A program made the translations under genes and the position numbers. This document shows, in pieces, positions 55,255-63,239 of a stretch of DNA of 64,000 bases. Below the pieces are notes generated by a model that saw nothing but the letters and a program-made list of their open reading frames with translations, did no database searches and was not told the origin of the DNA. The DNA comes from Qipengyuania atrilutea (GTDB lineage Bacteria > Pseudomonadota > Alphaproteobacteria > Sphingomonadales > Sphingomonadaceae), in contig NZ_JABWGV010000007.1 of the NCBI RefSeq assembly GCF_013370205.1, forward strand, positions 40,859-104,858, in the 5' to 3' direction. How positions within the stretch are numbered: the first letter of the stretch is position 1; each line of letters opens with the position of its first letter.

Positions 55255-55270
55255 ATTAGCTATTACTAAT
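55255..55270. promoter_or_regulatory. Palindrome upstream of the BigR-like gene
   Basis: ATTAG-CTATTA-CTAAT, five-base arms with an AT-rich centre, ending 10 bp before the preferred start at 55244. Position and AT-rich palindromic form fit an autoregulatory BigR/SqrR site. Confidence 0.5.
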
Positions 55271-55384
55271 TTAGAGCAGGCTAAGATATTTTCAAGGAAT
55301 GACTTTTGCCTTTCACCGATCTTTCGATGGTGGCATTGGAACCTGTAGCCGCTCCAGCTTCGTTGAGCGGGCAGGAGAGTGAAC

Positions 55385-56725
55385 ATGGAATACGATTTGG
55401 TAGTGATCGGCACGGGGACTGCAGCCATGGTTTGCGCTATGCGCGTTGCGAAAGCTGGCTGGAAAGTCGCGGTCGTCGACGAGAAACCGTTTGGCGGCAC
55501 CTGCGCGCTACGCGGCTGCGATCCCAAAAAGATGCTGGTGGCCGGCGCAGAAGCGATCGAAGCAAAACAACGAATGACAGGTCACGGGGTAGAGGGGACT
55601 TTACGCATCGATTGGTCCGACCTTATCCGCTTCAAGCGCAGCTTCACCGACCCCGTGCCTGAAAAGCATGAGCGTCGGTATGAAGAGGCCGGCATCGTGA
55701 CCTTGCATGGAACGGCAAAATTCACGGGGCCTGATCGGCTCTCCGTAGGCGACCAGGAAATCGAATACCGCAAAATCCTGATTGCGTCAGGAGCCAGACC
55801 TATACCTCTAGTCATCCCGGGCGAAAAGCACCTGATCGACAATGAGGGCTTTCTCGAATTGCCCTCGCTGCCGAAGCGGATCGTGATGGTCGGCGGCGGA
55901 TATATCGCCGCCGAGTTTGCGCATATCGCCGCCCGCGCGGGAGCCGAGGTAACGATCCTCCAGCGGGGACCGCGCATGTTGACGCAGTTCGAACCAGAAC
56001 TGGTGAGCTGGCTCATGGATGCGATCAATCGGATCGGTGTCCGCGTGATTACCGATACGACCGTCGATGCCATTCGAGAACGGGACGGAGAGTATACGGT
56101 CCATGCGAGTGGCAAGGAGGGGCCGATCGAGGTTGCGGCCGATCTTGTCGTTCATGCGGCAGGACGGGCCCCGGCGATTGAGCGGCTCGATCTCGAAAAG
56201 GGCGGTGTCGCAGTCGAAAACGGAAAGCTGAAGCTGAACGAATTTCTGCAGAGCGTGAGCAATCCGGCCGTCTACGCTGCCGGAGATGCTGCCTCGAACG
56301 GGCCGCCACTCACGCCCGTTTCCAGCCATGATGCAAAAGTTGTCGCGACCAATCTCGTCGAAGGCAATCACCGCAAGCCCGACTACAAAGGTGTACCGAG
56401 CGTGGCCTTCACGCTTCCGCCTATCGCCCGGGTTGGCCTCACCGAGGCCGACGCGAAAGAGGCGGGGCTGAAATTTCGAACAAAGTGCGAGCGGACCTCT
56501 CAATGGTTCACCGCCAGGCGGATCGCTGAACCGGTCTACGGCTACAAGACACTGGTTGATGAGCAGACGGGGAAGATACTGGGCGCCCACCTTGTCGGAC
56601 CCGGCGCAGATCAGACCATCAATATTTTCGGACTGGCGATCCGCCATGGGCTCACTGCGGACGATCTGAAGACTACGATGTTCGCCTATCCAACCGGCGC
56701 GTCTGACATCGGATACATGGTCTAG
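55385..56725 (+). CDS. FAD-dependent pyridine nucleotide-disulfide oxidoreductase, MerA/GR-like
   Basis: 446 aa. FAD motif VVIGTGTAAMVCAMRVA, redox-active FGGTCALRGCDPKK (Cys pair four residues apart), NAD(P) motif MVGGGYIAAEFAH and C-terminal YPTGASDIGYM, of the glutathione/mercuric reductase family. The redox motif differs from the GGTCVNVGC form, and there is no C-terminal CC pair and no N-terminal HMA domain, so it is not a classical MerA. It sits between the sulfur block and the mer cassette. Likely a flavin disulfide or metal reductase; substrate unknown. Confidence 0.9.
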   Translation: MEYDLVVIGTGTAAMVCAMRVAKAGWKVAVVDEKPFGGTCALRGCDPKKMLVAGAEAIEAKQRMTGHGVEGTLRIDWSDLIRFKRSFTDPVPEKHERRYEEAGIVTLHGTAKFTGPDRLSVGDQEIEYRKILIASGARPIPLVIPGEKHLIDNEGFLELPSLPKRIVMVGGGYIAAEFAHIAARAGAEVTILQRGPRMLTQFEPELVSWLMDAINRIGVRVITDTTVDAIRERDGEYTVHASGKEGPIEVAADLVVHAAGRAPAIERLDLEKGGVAVENGKLKLNEFLQSVSNPAVYAAGDAASNGPPLTPVSSHDAKVVATNLVEGNHRKPDYKGVPSVAFTLPPIARVGLTEADAKEAGLKFRTKCERTSQWFTARRIAEPVYGYKTLVDEQTGKILGAHLVGPGADQTINIFGLAIRHGLTADDLKTTMFAYPTGASDIGYMV

Positions 56726-56733
56726 GGGTGGGT

Positions 56734-57138
56734 CTAGGGCCGGGCGGTTTCCAGCATGTCTATGACTGCGCAGTCGGGCACATGCCCGCCCGAACACTGC
56801 TCGACGGTGGCGGCTAGGTGCCGTTCCAATCGGACGAGATCGTCGATTTTGCCCCGCACTTCTTCGAGGTGATGAACTGCAATCTTGCGCACTTCGTCGC
56901 AGCATGCTTTGGCAGGACCGCCCAGGTCCAGAAGTGTCCGAACCTCCTTTGGCGCAAAGCCTAGTTCGCGCGCCCGCTTGATGAATTTGAGTGTGCGAAG
57001 GTGACCATCGTCGAACACCCTGTGACCGCCTGCTGTGCGCTCCGGCGCACCGAGCATTCCGATCTTCTCGAAATACCGGATCGTCTCGATATTGACGCCG
57101 GTCTTGCGCGCCAGCTCACCTATCGACAGGCCGCCCAT
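56734..57138 (-). CDS. merR: MerR-family regulator of the mer cassette
   Basis: 134 aa. Helix-turn-helix LSIGELARKTGVNIETIRYFEK, dimer helix with ACCDEV (first Cys 79/80) and a C-terminal loop CSGGHVPDC. Mercury-sensing MerR proteins have Cys at the equivalent three places, with nine residues between the last two; here there are eight, as in other metal sensors. It is divergent from merT across a MerR-type promoter. Mercury sensing is likely from the neighbour, not certain. Confidence 0.9.
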   Translation of the reverse strand: MGGLSIGELARKTGVNIETIRYFEKIGMLGAPERTAGGHRVFDDGHLRTLKFIKRARELGFAPKEVRTLLDLGGPAKACCDEVRKIAVHHLEEVRGKIDDLVRLERHLAATVEQCSGGHVPDCAVIDMLETARP

Positions 57139-57149
57139 GTCGAATCTCC

Positions 57150-57180
57150 TTGCACCTATATCTACTACAGGAAGTACATA
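57150..57180 (+). promoter_or_regulatory. MerR-type promoter of merT
   Basis: TTGCAC (57150-57155), 19-bp spacer, TACATA (57175-57180). The spacer holds an imperfect dyad (CCTATATCTACTACAGG-like). It reads toward merT at 57206, 26 bp away, and merR lies on the other side. Confidence 0.75.
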
Positions 57181-57205
57181 GGGATCGAATCGAGCGGAAG
57201 CAAAG

Positions 57206-57601
57206 ATGACCGAGCAGACTATCCAATACGACGAGCCGAAAAACGTGAGCGATCGCGGGGTGGCTGGCGTCGGAGTACTGGCAAGTGCAGCTGCGCTTCT
57301 CTCCGCGGCTGCTTGCTGCGTTCTGCCCTTGGCCCTTGTCGCGGTCGGCCTTGGCGCTGGAGGGCTCGCATGGTTTGTTCCCTACCACTTGTCGCTCACA
57401 ATCGCAGCCTTCCTAGTCGTGGCCCTTGGGTGGTTTCTTCACTTGCGCAAAGTGCGTTTTTGCAGTGCTGATGGCTGTGCGCAGCCTGCCCACAGCAGCG
57501 CTACCCGGCTGATATTGCTGATTGCCACCGCGATGGTCGTTCTGTCCGCGCTATGGGGTTTTATTGAACAACCGCTGATGCGTGCACTCGGAGGAGCCTG
57601 A
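57206..57601 (+). CDS. merT: MerT-like mercuric ion transporter
   Basis: 131 aa with three TM helices. The first carries the paired Cys AACCVLPLALVAVG, and a second Cys pair is in the loop (VRFCSADGCAQ), as in MerT. MerT imports Hg(II) from periplasm for cytosolic reduction. The TGATG overlap joins it to the GDCC protein. No merP (periplasmic carrier) and no true merA lie near, so the pathway looks incomplete within this window. Confidence 0.9.
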   Translation: MTEQTIQYDEPKNVSDRGVAGVGVLASAAALLSAAACCVLPLALVAVGLGAGGLAWFVPYHLSLTIAAFLVVALGWFLHLRKVRFCSADGCAQPAHSSATRLILLIATAMVVLSALWGFIEQPLMRALGGA

Positions 57602-57828
57602 TGCAGACTGTCTCCACGATCACTTGCCCCCAATGCGAAGCGGCCACGACCGAAACCATGCCGAGCAACGCATGCTGGTTCTTTTACGAGTGCCCGCATT
57701 GCCAGAAAAGGCTGAAGCCGCTGGCCGGAGACTGCTGCGTCTTTTGCTCTTATGGAGATGTGCCATGTCCGCCCATTCAGGAGGCGCGCGAAAATGGCGG
57801 CGGTTCCACTTGTGGCGCGTCGCAGTAG
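57601..57828 (+). CDS. GDCCVxC-domain Cys-rich small protein
   Basis: 75 aa, soluble. Three Cys-pair motifs: CPQCEA near the start, ECPHCQKRLKPL (zinc-ribbon-like) and the family core GDCCVFCSYGDVPCPP. GDCC proteins commonly lie next to merT in alphaproteobacteria and are presumed mercury- or metal-binding. The ATG overlaps the merT stop. The 3' end is followed at once by an integrase fragment on the other strand. Confidence 0.88.
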   Translation: MQTVSTITCPQCEAATTETMPSNACWFFYECPHCQKRLKPLAGDCCVFCSYGDVPCPPIQEARENGGGSTCGASQ

Positions 57829-57829
57829 A

Positions 57830-57985
57830 GGACCGCATCACCAACGGTGCGAACGAGATGTCTGTTCCAGTCGTCGAGGGCTTTGCCCTATTTCCTGTTT
57901 CCAGTTGGGGCGCTGGTAGGCGCGCGCAACGCCTGCTTGCGAACCGCTCACATGGTTCACCACCGCCAAGCCAGCTTCGGGTAAG
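57830..57985 (-). pseudogene. C-terminal fragment of a tyrosine integrase, frameshifted
   Basis: Reads VVNHVSGSQAGVARAYQRP, the family box with catalytic His and the AYQR tyrosine context, then WKQEIGQ, and after a frame change continues KALDDWNRHLVRTVGDA, the usual integrase end. There is no upstream catalytic core. It is a relic of a mobile element next to the mer cassette. Confidence 0.65.
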
Positions 57986-58101
57986 GATACCGCTAGCGAT
58001 TTCAACGAGGAGAAATGCAAGCGACAAGAACCCCGATATTACAAACGAAGGTTGCCAAATGGCCCTATATGACCCATACGATGCCATATAGGAGTATCAT
58101 G

Positions 58102-58518
58102 ATGACTGCATTTCAGCCTGTAGACACCGCAATTCGCGATTTTCGGCCCGTCCCGATTACCGATGACGAGGCCGCTGCGATGTTTCGTGCGGTGGTAAAC
58201 CTGTTCGGAAAATGGGATGTGACCGACGAACAGGCATCCACACTGCTTGACGTCCCCGTGCGGTCTTACCGCCGCTGGAAAGCGGACGGTGAACCCGGCC
58301 GGATCGACCGCGACGGCAAGGCGCGATTGTCCAACCTGATCGGTATTCACAAGGCGCTGCGCTATATCTTTCGTGAGACACGGCGCGCCCATGACTGGAT
58401 CAAGGCACCCAATAGCGCATTTCAGGGTCGCTCCGCGCTCGATATCATGCTGGGCGGCGAACTGACCGATCTGATGCGGGTGCGCCGCTATCTCGACGCC
58501 GAGCGTGGCGGCTGGTGA
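58102..58518 (+). CDS. Xre/MbcA/ParS-family antitoxin of the RES toxin
   Basis: 138 aa. N-terminal helix-turn-helix-like DEQASTLLDVPVRSYRRWK and a C-terminal DUF2384/MbcA toxin-binding region (GRSALDIMLGGELTDLMRVRRYLDAERGGW). Such antitoxins pair with RES-domain NAD+ phosphorylases. RBS AGGAG lies 7 bp before ATG 58102; an ATG one codon upstream (58099) is also possible. The stop overlaps the toxin GTG (GTGA). Confidence 0.88.
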   Translation: MTAFQPVDTAIRDFRPVPITDDEAAAMFRAVVNLFGKWDVTDEQASTLLDVPVRSYRRWKADGEPGRIDRDGKARLSNLIGIHKALRYIFRETRRAHDWIKAPNSAFQGRSALDIMLGGELTDLMRVRRYLDAERGGW

Positions 58519-59228
58519 TCGATCCCGACACGGTCCCGGTTTCCACCATTGAATGGCAAGACGCGGTCCGTATCATCCGCAGCATCCATCCGCCGATCGA
58601 TCTGTTCGAGGATATTGCCGATCCTGCCGACTGGCCGCTGCTCATCTCGGCGGAGCAAAAGACCAATCCGCGATTGATGGAAAATATCGGCAATCTCGAC
58701 CTCGTACCGCAAGAACGGCGTGTCGGCGGACCGGGGGCGACGTATCTTATGGCACCGTTCACCCATGTCAGCCCCGACCGCCCGACGCGATTCAGTGACG
58801 GCAGCTATGGCGTGCTCTATGCGGGCAACAGCTTCGAGGTCGCGCTGCTCGAAACCATTCATCATCATAGCCGCTTCATGGCGCGCACGAACGAAGCACC
58901 AGGCTGGACTTCGCAATTCCGCGAGGTCGTGATGGACATCAATGCGCGGTTGCATGATCTCCGCGCGGATGAGGGACGATTTAGTAAAGCCGCGGATCCG
59001 AATGACTATTCGGCAAGCCAAACGCTGGGAGGGCAGTTACGGGCAGCCGGGTCCAACGGCGTGGCTTATTCCAGCGTGCGCCGCGAAAGTGGCGAGTGTG
59101 CTGGCCTGTTCTATCCCGACCTCGCCTCAAATGCGATCCAGGGTCGCCATCTTGATTATCATTGGGATGGGGAGCGGGTTGATCTCTACCGCGATACCAG
59201 GACAGGGGAAGTGTTTCGGATCGTGTGA
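58515..59228 (+). CDS. RES-domain toxin
   Basis: 237 aa. Core RES motifs: the R/Y-containing FTHVSPDRPTRFSDGSYGVLYA, the glutamate segment NSFEVALLETIHHHSRFM and the C-terminal GVAYSSVRRESGECAGLF. RES toxins degrade NAD+. The GTG overlaps the antitoxin stop, so antitoxin is made first. Length is normal for the family. Probably a maintenance pair for an integrated element. Confidence 0.9.
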   Translation: MIDPDTVPVSTIEWQDAVRIIRSIHPPIDLFEDIADPADWPLLISAEQKTNPRLMENIGNLDLVPQERRVGGPGATYLMAPFTHVSPDRPTRFSDGSYGVLYAGNSFEVALLETIHHHSRFMARTNEAPGWTSQFREVVMDINARLHDLRADEGRFSKAADPNDYSASQTLGGQLRAAGSNGVAYSSVRRESGECAGLFYPDLASNAIQGRHLDYHWDGERVDLYRDTRTGEVFRIV

Positions 59229-59300
59229 CATGTGAGATGCAAATTTTCGGCGGAAATTTTGGAAGGGACGCGGCGCTGACCATACGCCGACAGCTCTGGT

Positions 59301-59714
59301 CTAATATTGCTGTGGGCGGCCTGTCGATATCCCCGCGACCGCCTGTTCCATCATCAATCGTGTCGAACGCAAAGCGCAATTCAACAAAATGCGATCTTCT
59401 TGAGTGCAGCCGATATAAATTCGCGCGTCTTCGGGATCGACGAGCATATCGATCAGAGCGGTTTCGTCGCCGCTTCGATCGCCATCTTCGCCGGCAACAA
59501 AGGATCGTTTCATAGCCGCTTCGCAAAGGGTCATCAGGCTATCAAAAACTGGGACGAGAATTTCAAGCCGATGCCGCGCCAGCGTCTGGTATATGTAGGG
59601 CTGAACCGCTTCGCCATGATCCTTGGCATCGCGCCAGCATCGCATGACGTCCAGAATTATGCTTTCCGGCATATCCAATGCTTCATCAAAGCGGACCGCC
59701 TGAGCCTCCGCCAT
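59301..59714 (-). CDS. Hypothetical protein with a relic copy at 49.4 kb
   Basis: 137 aa, soluble. Helical and acidic: EALDMPESIILDVMRCWRDA, LEILVPVFDSLMTLCEAA, a DETALIDMLVDPEDARIYI stretch and an ending rich in CALRSTRLMMEQ. I recognise no family. A 47-residue piece of the same protein is present as a relic at 49375-49515. The gene stands alone between the RES pair and the DUF3008 gene; it may be element-associated cargo. Confidence 0.6.
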   Translation of the reverse strand: MAEAQAVRFDEALDMPESIILDVMRCWRDAKDHGEAVQPYIYQTLARHRLEILVPVFDSLMTLCEAAMKRSFVAGEDGDRSGDETALIDMLVDPEDARIYIGCTQEDRILLNCALRSTRLMMEQAVAGISTGRPQQY

Positions 59715-59849
59715 TGTTTAAAGCCTCTCTAGTCTCTCGAACAGAGTCTTGGATCAGGACGCGCGGAACCAATTTATTGTATCACATACCGAGCGGGGTG
59801 GGCGAGCGGTCGCCTGATCGACAAAGCTTCAGTACGGCGATACCGGCGA

Positions 59850-60041
59850 TCAATCATCCTTGTCGGCGTGCTCGGGTTTCCCTTGGCGCTCGCCCTTGGC
59901 GAAATCCTCAAGCTCGTCCTCGCTCATCGAGTCGTACATGTCTTTCGAAGCGCCTTGCAGATCGCTCACCTTGGTATCGCCGCGCTTCGCAGACAGAGCT
60001 GCTCCTGCGGCTTTTTGCTGGGCTTTCGATTTTGTCGGCAT
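59850..60041 (-). CDS. DUF3008-family small protein
   Basis: 63 aa, very hydrophilic: MPTKSKAQQKAAGAALSAKRG, then SDLQGASKDMYDSMSEDELEDFAKG. Matches DUF3008, a short stress-associated family common in alphaproteobacteria. It lies 70 bp from the PRC-barrel gene on the same strand. Function not established; probably a general-stress protein. Confidence 0.85.
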   Translation of the reverse strand: MPTKSKAQQKAAGAALSAKRGDTKVSDLQGASKDMYDSMSEDELEDFAKGERQGKPEHADKDD

Positions 60042-60110
60042 GGTATCTGCTCCTCGTCTCCACTCAATATGCTTCTCGCCACTTCGTGCGCGCTCGGTTC
60101 GTGGCTTCCG

Positions 60111-60476
60111 TCACCAGTAAGGTGTGACCGCCCAATAGTCGTACGACCGCGTCTGGTAATCGCGGTCATAAGCGGTGTCGCGCTCACTTTCCTTATAGGT
60201 CGGCGCGCCCTTCAACTGATCCTCGGTCACGTCGAGCTGATAGCCACCCAGATCGGTATTGTAGTCGAACTTCTCCCAAGGAAGGCTGTGCAACTCGCCG
60301 CCCATACCAAGGAAGCTGCCCACCGAAATCTCGACATCGCGGGCCTGACCACCGCGTTTTTCGATCAGGACACGTTCGACAGTACCGATCTTGTCGCCAT
60401 TGGACCCATAGACCGCCGTTCCTTCGACGCGGTCGCTGCCAATCAGATCGCTGCTCCTTACGTTTTGATGCGACAT
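60111..60476 (-). CDS. PRC-barrel-domain protein
   Basis: 121 aa. The N-terminal PRC-barrel reads SSDLIGSDRVEGTAVYGSNG, IGTVERVLIEKRGG and VEISVGSFLGMGGELHSLPW; the tail is Tyr/Asp-rich (DRDYQTRSYDYWAV). ATG 60476 is preceded by AAAGGAG. PRC-barrels are found in RNA-processing and stress proteins; together with the DUF3008 gene it suggests a small stress locus. Confidence 0.85.
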   Translation of the reverse strand: MSHQNVRSSDLIGSDRVEGTAVYGSNGDKIGTVERVLIEKRGGQARDVEISVGSFLGMGGELHSLPWEKFDYNTDLGGYQLDVTEDQLKGAPTYKESERDTAYDRDYQTRSYDYWAVTPYW

Positions 60477-60777
60477 CGTGATAACTCCTTTCCGACTGAA
60501 ATTGACCAAGAGTGACTTGGTCACAGCGGAGTAACGCTCGCACCGCGATGATAGTTTCTCCGCTCGTCGCAAAAATCCTCTTTGATAACAAAGGTTAGTC
60601 ACTGAAGCAGTAGGCTGATCGCCATTTAATATGAGCAAGGCGCTCGAACGGCCCGGCGGTTTTCTCGTCGAGAATAGGCTGGCAGCACGGCAGGAAACCG
60701 CGTCAAGTTTGCGCGCAACTTGCTGGGGGGCGCTGCGGGATCACATTATGGCGGCTCTGGGAATCCCGGTCCGGAGC
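60477..60777. other. Intergenic region, PRC gene to EamA gene
   Basis: 301 bp. A plus-strand frame starts at 60631 but ends inside the EamA gene and has no family resemblance. It presumably holds the PRC-gene promoter. I see nothing else. Confidence 0.4.
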
Positions 60778-61716
60778 CTAATCTTCCGACTTCGAATGCT
60801 CGACTATCATCAGAACAAGCCCTGAGAAAACCAACCCAAAGCCCAAGAGGTGAGACCAGCGAAAAGGTTCGCCGAGCAACAAATAAGATAGCACAAGCGC
60901 GCTGAGGGGCATGACCGCCATAGCACCTGCCGTGAGTGCTCCCGGCGCTTTGCGGGCACCATTATACCATAAAACAGGAGCAAGCCCCGCTGTAGCCGCG
61001 CCCCAGAAGGCTACCGCAAACCACCCAGTCTGACCTACGTCGGAAAAATCGAACGGTTGGGGGTCGAAAACGATAGCCAGAACAACAAAAACCAACGCAG
61101 CAATCAATGAGGCTGCCAGCGTGGCCTCCAGCGAGCTTATACCGTCGGACAGTTTCCGTGAAAGCAGGGTGTAGGCTGCCTCGAAACACACGGCCATTGC
61201 GACAAGAGCTGCGCCGAGGATCGGAGCTTCCGTGTCTCCGCCTCCTTCCGTTCGTAGCAGATTGATTGCTACTATCCCCGCGACCGCAAGGGCCAGTGCT
61301 CCCGACGTCCGCCAGTTCATTGCGGCACCGAAGAAAACTACGGCCGCGCCGGCAGTCACTGCCGGTGTTGCGCTCATGATCGTCGAGCCGATCACGCCTG
61401 TAGTGAGACGCATACCAAAAAGCATGGCTGCGGTGAAACCGACCATCCCGAATAATGAAATCGCGACAATCACCCACCAGTCCGACCGCTTCGCACCGGC
61501 AAACCGTTTCGTCAGCAGCCATGTAAATGGAGCAAGGACCAGACAAGCGATCAGCATTCGCATGCATGATGCCGTGAAGACCGAGAACTGTTGCCCGATT
61601 AGCTTGCTGAGCGGCGTCGCACTGCCAAAGAGTGCCATGCCCAGCAAAAGCTGCACAACAATCGCAGGAGCGGTCGAGCGTCTTTCGGATGCCATGATAC
61701 TGCAAAAAGTTAGCAT
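60778..61716 (-). CDS. EamA/DMT-family transporter
   Basis: 312 aa, ten TM segments in two EamA repeats (VVQLLLGMALFGSATPLSKL and FAVAFWGAATAGLAPVLWYNG, with LPLSALVLSYLLLGEPF-type repeat end). Drug/metabolite exporter family; substrate unknown. ATG 61716 has GGAG 6 bp before it; ATG 61695 is possible with a weaker site. Not obviously part of a metal operon. Confidence 0.88.
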   Translation of the reverse strand: MLTFCSIMASERRSTAPAIVVQLLLGMALFGSATPLSKLIGQQFSVFTASCMRMLIACLVLAPFTWLLTKRFAGAKRSDWWVIVAISLFGMVGFTAAMLFGMRLTTGVIGSTIMSATPAVTAGAAVVFFGAAMNWRTSGALALAVAGIVAINLLRTEGGGDTEAPILGAALVAMAVCFEAAYTLLSRKLSDGISSLEATLAASLIAALVFVVLAIVFDPQPFDFSDVGQTGWFAVAFWGAATAGLAPVLWYNGARKAPGALTAGAMAVMPLSALVLSYLLLGEPFRWSHLLGFGLVFSGLVLMIVEHSKSED

Positions 61717-62050
61717 GCCGGGCTCCGCTTGGAAAACATAGTCTTGTTTCCGTTTCGCGGGCGGCGTCTCGTGTCAGATAGCTCAGTTCTTCAAGGATCT
61801 CGTCTATTTCTTATGCTGCGCCAGAGCCCGATCGCACGTATTCGAGCGATGAGAATTGGGAGGTTGGGAGTGATACGGACGTGACCCGCTCATCCGGCGA
61901 CCGACCGAGATCAGTCCTAGGGCCACGCGCGCTACTTGGTAGCGGATCCGCGCACAAGCTTTCCTGGGAAGGGTTCCGAAAGGCAGGTCGAGCTGATCCG
62001 CTAGAATGATAATACTTCTTATGTTAAATCCGATACTTATTGTTAGCATA
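61717..62050. other. Intergenic region with an AT-rich block
   Basis: 334 bp, no supported gene. From about 62000 to 62055 the sequence becomes notably AT-rich (ATGATAATACTTCTTATGTTAA), next to the integrase fragment; it may be a former element end. No clear att repeat was found. Confidence 0.4.
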
Positions 62051-62245
62051 TCAGAGTGCATGTAAAGTTCGCTGACGCAAGAGCGTCAGCCTTAGAAAAC
62101 CGAAGGCCCTGTTAGCAGTGCCGGGTTCCATTTGCTGGTTGACCTCGGCAAACCATCTGGTGGCGTGCTCTTCATTGAGCTCGTCGATGCAGAGACCCGG
62201 AAAAGCCTCCTGCAAGTAGAGCCGCCGGTAGCAGCCATTGATGTT
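62051..62245 (-). pseudogene. N-terminal fragment of a tyrosine integrase
   Basis: Reads YRRLYLQEAFPGLCIDELNE, then HATRWFAEVNQQMEPGTANR and AFGFLRLTLLRQ: the SAM-like core-binding domain of phage-type integrases. It is broken on both sides: the catalytic domain is missing and the upstream part is replaced by antisense sequence of another gene. A catalytic-end fragment on the same strand is at 57830-57985. Confidence 0.65.
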
Positions 62246-62255
62246 CTTGGTCTTT

Positions 62256-62366
62256 GGGACACCAGCGCATTGCCCATTTCTCCCAGAACTCGTCGAGGAA
62301 CTGGGTGAGCAGAAGGATTTCGGCGAACTGATCGACATCTGCGAAAGTGGCGGGAGGGCGGTGTAA
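62256..62366 (+). pseudogene. C-terminal fragment of a gene preceding DUF3768
   Basis: Reads FLPELVEELGEQKDFGELID then ICESGGRAV and a stop. The TAA overlaps the DUF3768 ATG (TAATG), so it was probably the upstream operon partner, now truncated by the integrase fragment. No family recognised. Confidence 0.5.
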
Positions 62367-62749
62367 TGACCGCTGGCACACTTTCACGCACCGAGAAAAT
62401 TGTCCGGCTCAATGACCGGGCGCGGCAGGCGATGGGGCTGGCCGGTGTTGCCGTGGCGACAGAGGGATTCCGGGCCTTGCCCGAGGCAGATCGGTCTCGG
62501 GTGCGTGAGTTGATCGAGACCTTCGACGCCTTCGTGCCGGACAACGATCCGTAAGGCGCGCGTGATTTCGGAACGATCTATCAGGGCGGCGATGGAAATT
62601 GGACGATCATGCGACCGGCACAACTTGCCGAAACCGTGTTCTGGAAGATCGATTCCTACGACCGCGATTTGCGGTTCGGCAGCGAGAACCCGGCCAACCT
62701 AGCGACTGCCCGTCGAGTGCTGACGATCATGCTTGCCAGCGAATATTGA
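62366..62749 (+). pseudogene. DUF3768-family gene with an in-frame TAA
   Basis: 128 codons with one internal stop. The first part reads TEKIVRLNDRARQAMGLAG, EGFRALPEADRSRVREL and TFDAFVPDNDP; a TAA (62552-62554) follows, and then the same frame continues GARDFGTIYQGGDGNWTIM, VFWKIDSYDRDLRFGSENPA and RRVLTIMLASEY. Family members have a Tyr at the stop (DNDPYG), so one base change of TAC/TAT to TAA explains it. No frameshift is needed, so the gene may be freshly inactivated or read through. Confidence 0.85.
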
Positions 62750-62759
62750 GGGGTGGAGC

Positions 62760-62912
62760 ATGACCAGGCGCAATCCACCGGTCCACACCGCCGGACCCGA
62801 CCCCGACCAGATCACCATGCCGGGCGTGCGCCCGGCCACTCTTAGCGAGATGTTGCAATGCCGCGCCGACATGCCGCGAGGTGCTCGGGCCGTGCAGCAA
62901 CCGATACCTTGA
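62760..62912 (+). CDS. Doubtful 50-aa ORF overlapping higA
   Basis: MTRRNPPVHTAGPDPDQITM followed by PGVRPATLSEMLQCRADMP. The start has a GGGTGGAG RBS just after the DUF3768 stop, but the last 70 bp overlap higA antisense. It could be the truncated first part of a gene that was downstream of DUF3768. No family recognised. Confidence 0.3.
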   Translation: MTRRNPPVHTAGPDPDQITMPGVRPATLSEMLQCRADMPRGARAVQQPIP

Positions 62913-63189
62913 CGCGAACATCGCGGTCGAGCCGGTCGAGGATGCGCATCAGCCGGTCGACGGTGAAGCGGTCGAGCTTGACCTGGCGGATGCGCGAGAA
63001 ATCGGCCGCCGCGATACCTGTGCGGGCCTGGGCATCGCGGACGGTCAGCTTCTCCTTGTCGAGCGTCTTGACCACTTCGGCGGCGAGGATTGCGCGCAGC
63101 TGGCGCAGGCTCGCATCGGCCACGTCGAATTCGGCAAAGACATTGCCGGACCCGCGCAGCAGTTCGATGTCGTCCTTGTATTCGGTCAT
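62842..63189 (-). CDS. HigA-like XRE-family antitoxin
   Basis: 115 aa. The helix-turn-helix is LTVRDAQARTGIAAADFSRIRQ, the DNA-recognition part of XRE/HigA antitoxins of the COG5606 type, followed by DRFTVDRLMRILDRLDRDV. The ATG at 63189 overlaps the ancestral end of the toxin frame (ATGA). It should repress its own operon and bind the Gp49-like toxin upstream. Confidence 0.85.
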   Translation of the reverse strand: MTEYKDDIELLRGSGNVFAEFDVADASLRQLRAILAAEVVKTLDKEKLTVRDAQARTGIAAADFSRIRQVKLDRFTVDRLMRILDRLDRDVRVKVSVAARPEHLAACRRGIATSR

Positions 63190-63239
63190 TCCAGCATCTC
63201 CATCAATCGCCTGATCCGCTCGCGCACGAGGTCGATCTC

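Noticed and set aside
55385..56725. Naming this gene merA
   Set aside because: It lacks the HMA domain, the GGTCVNVGC motif and the C-terminal vicinal Cys of mercuric reductases.
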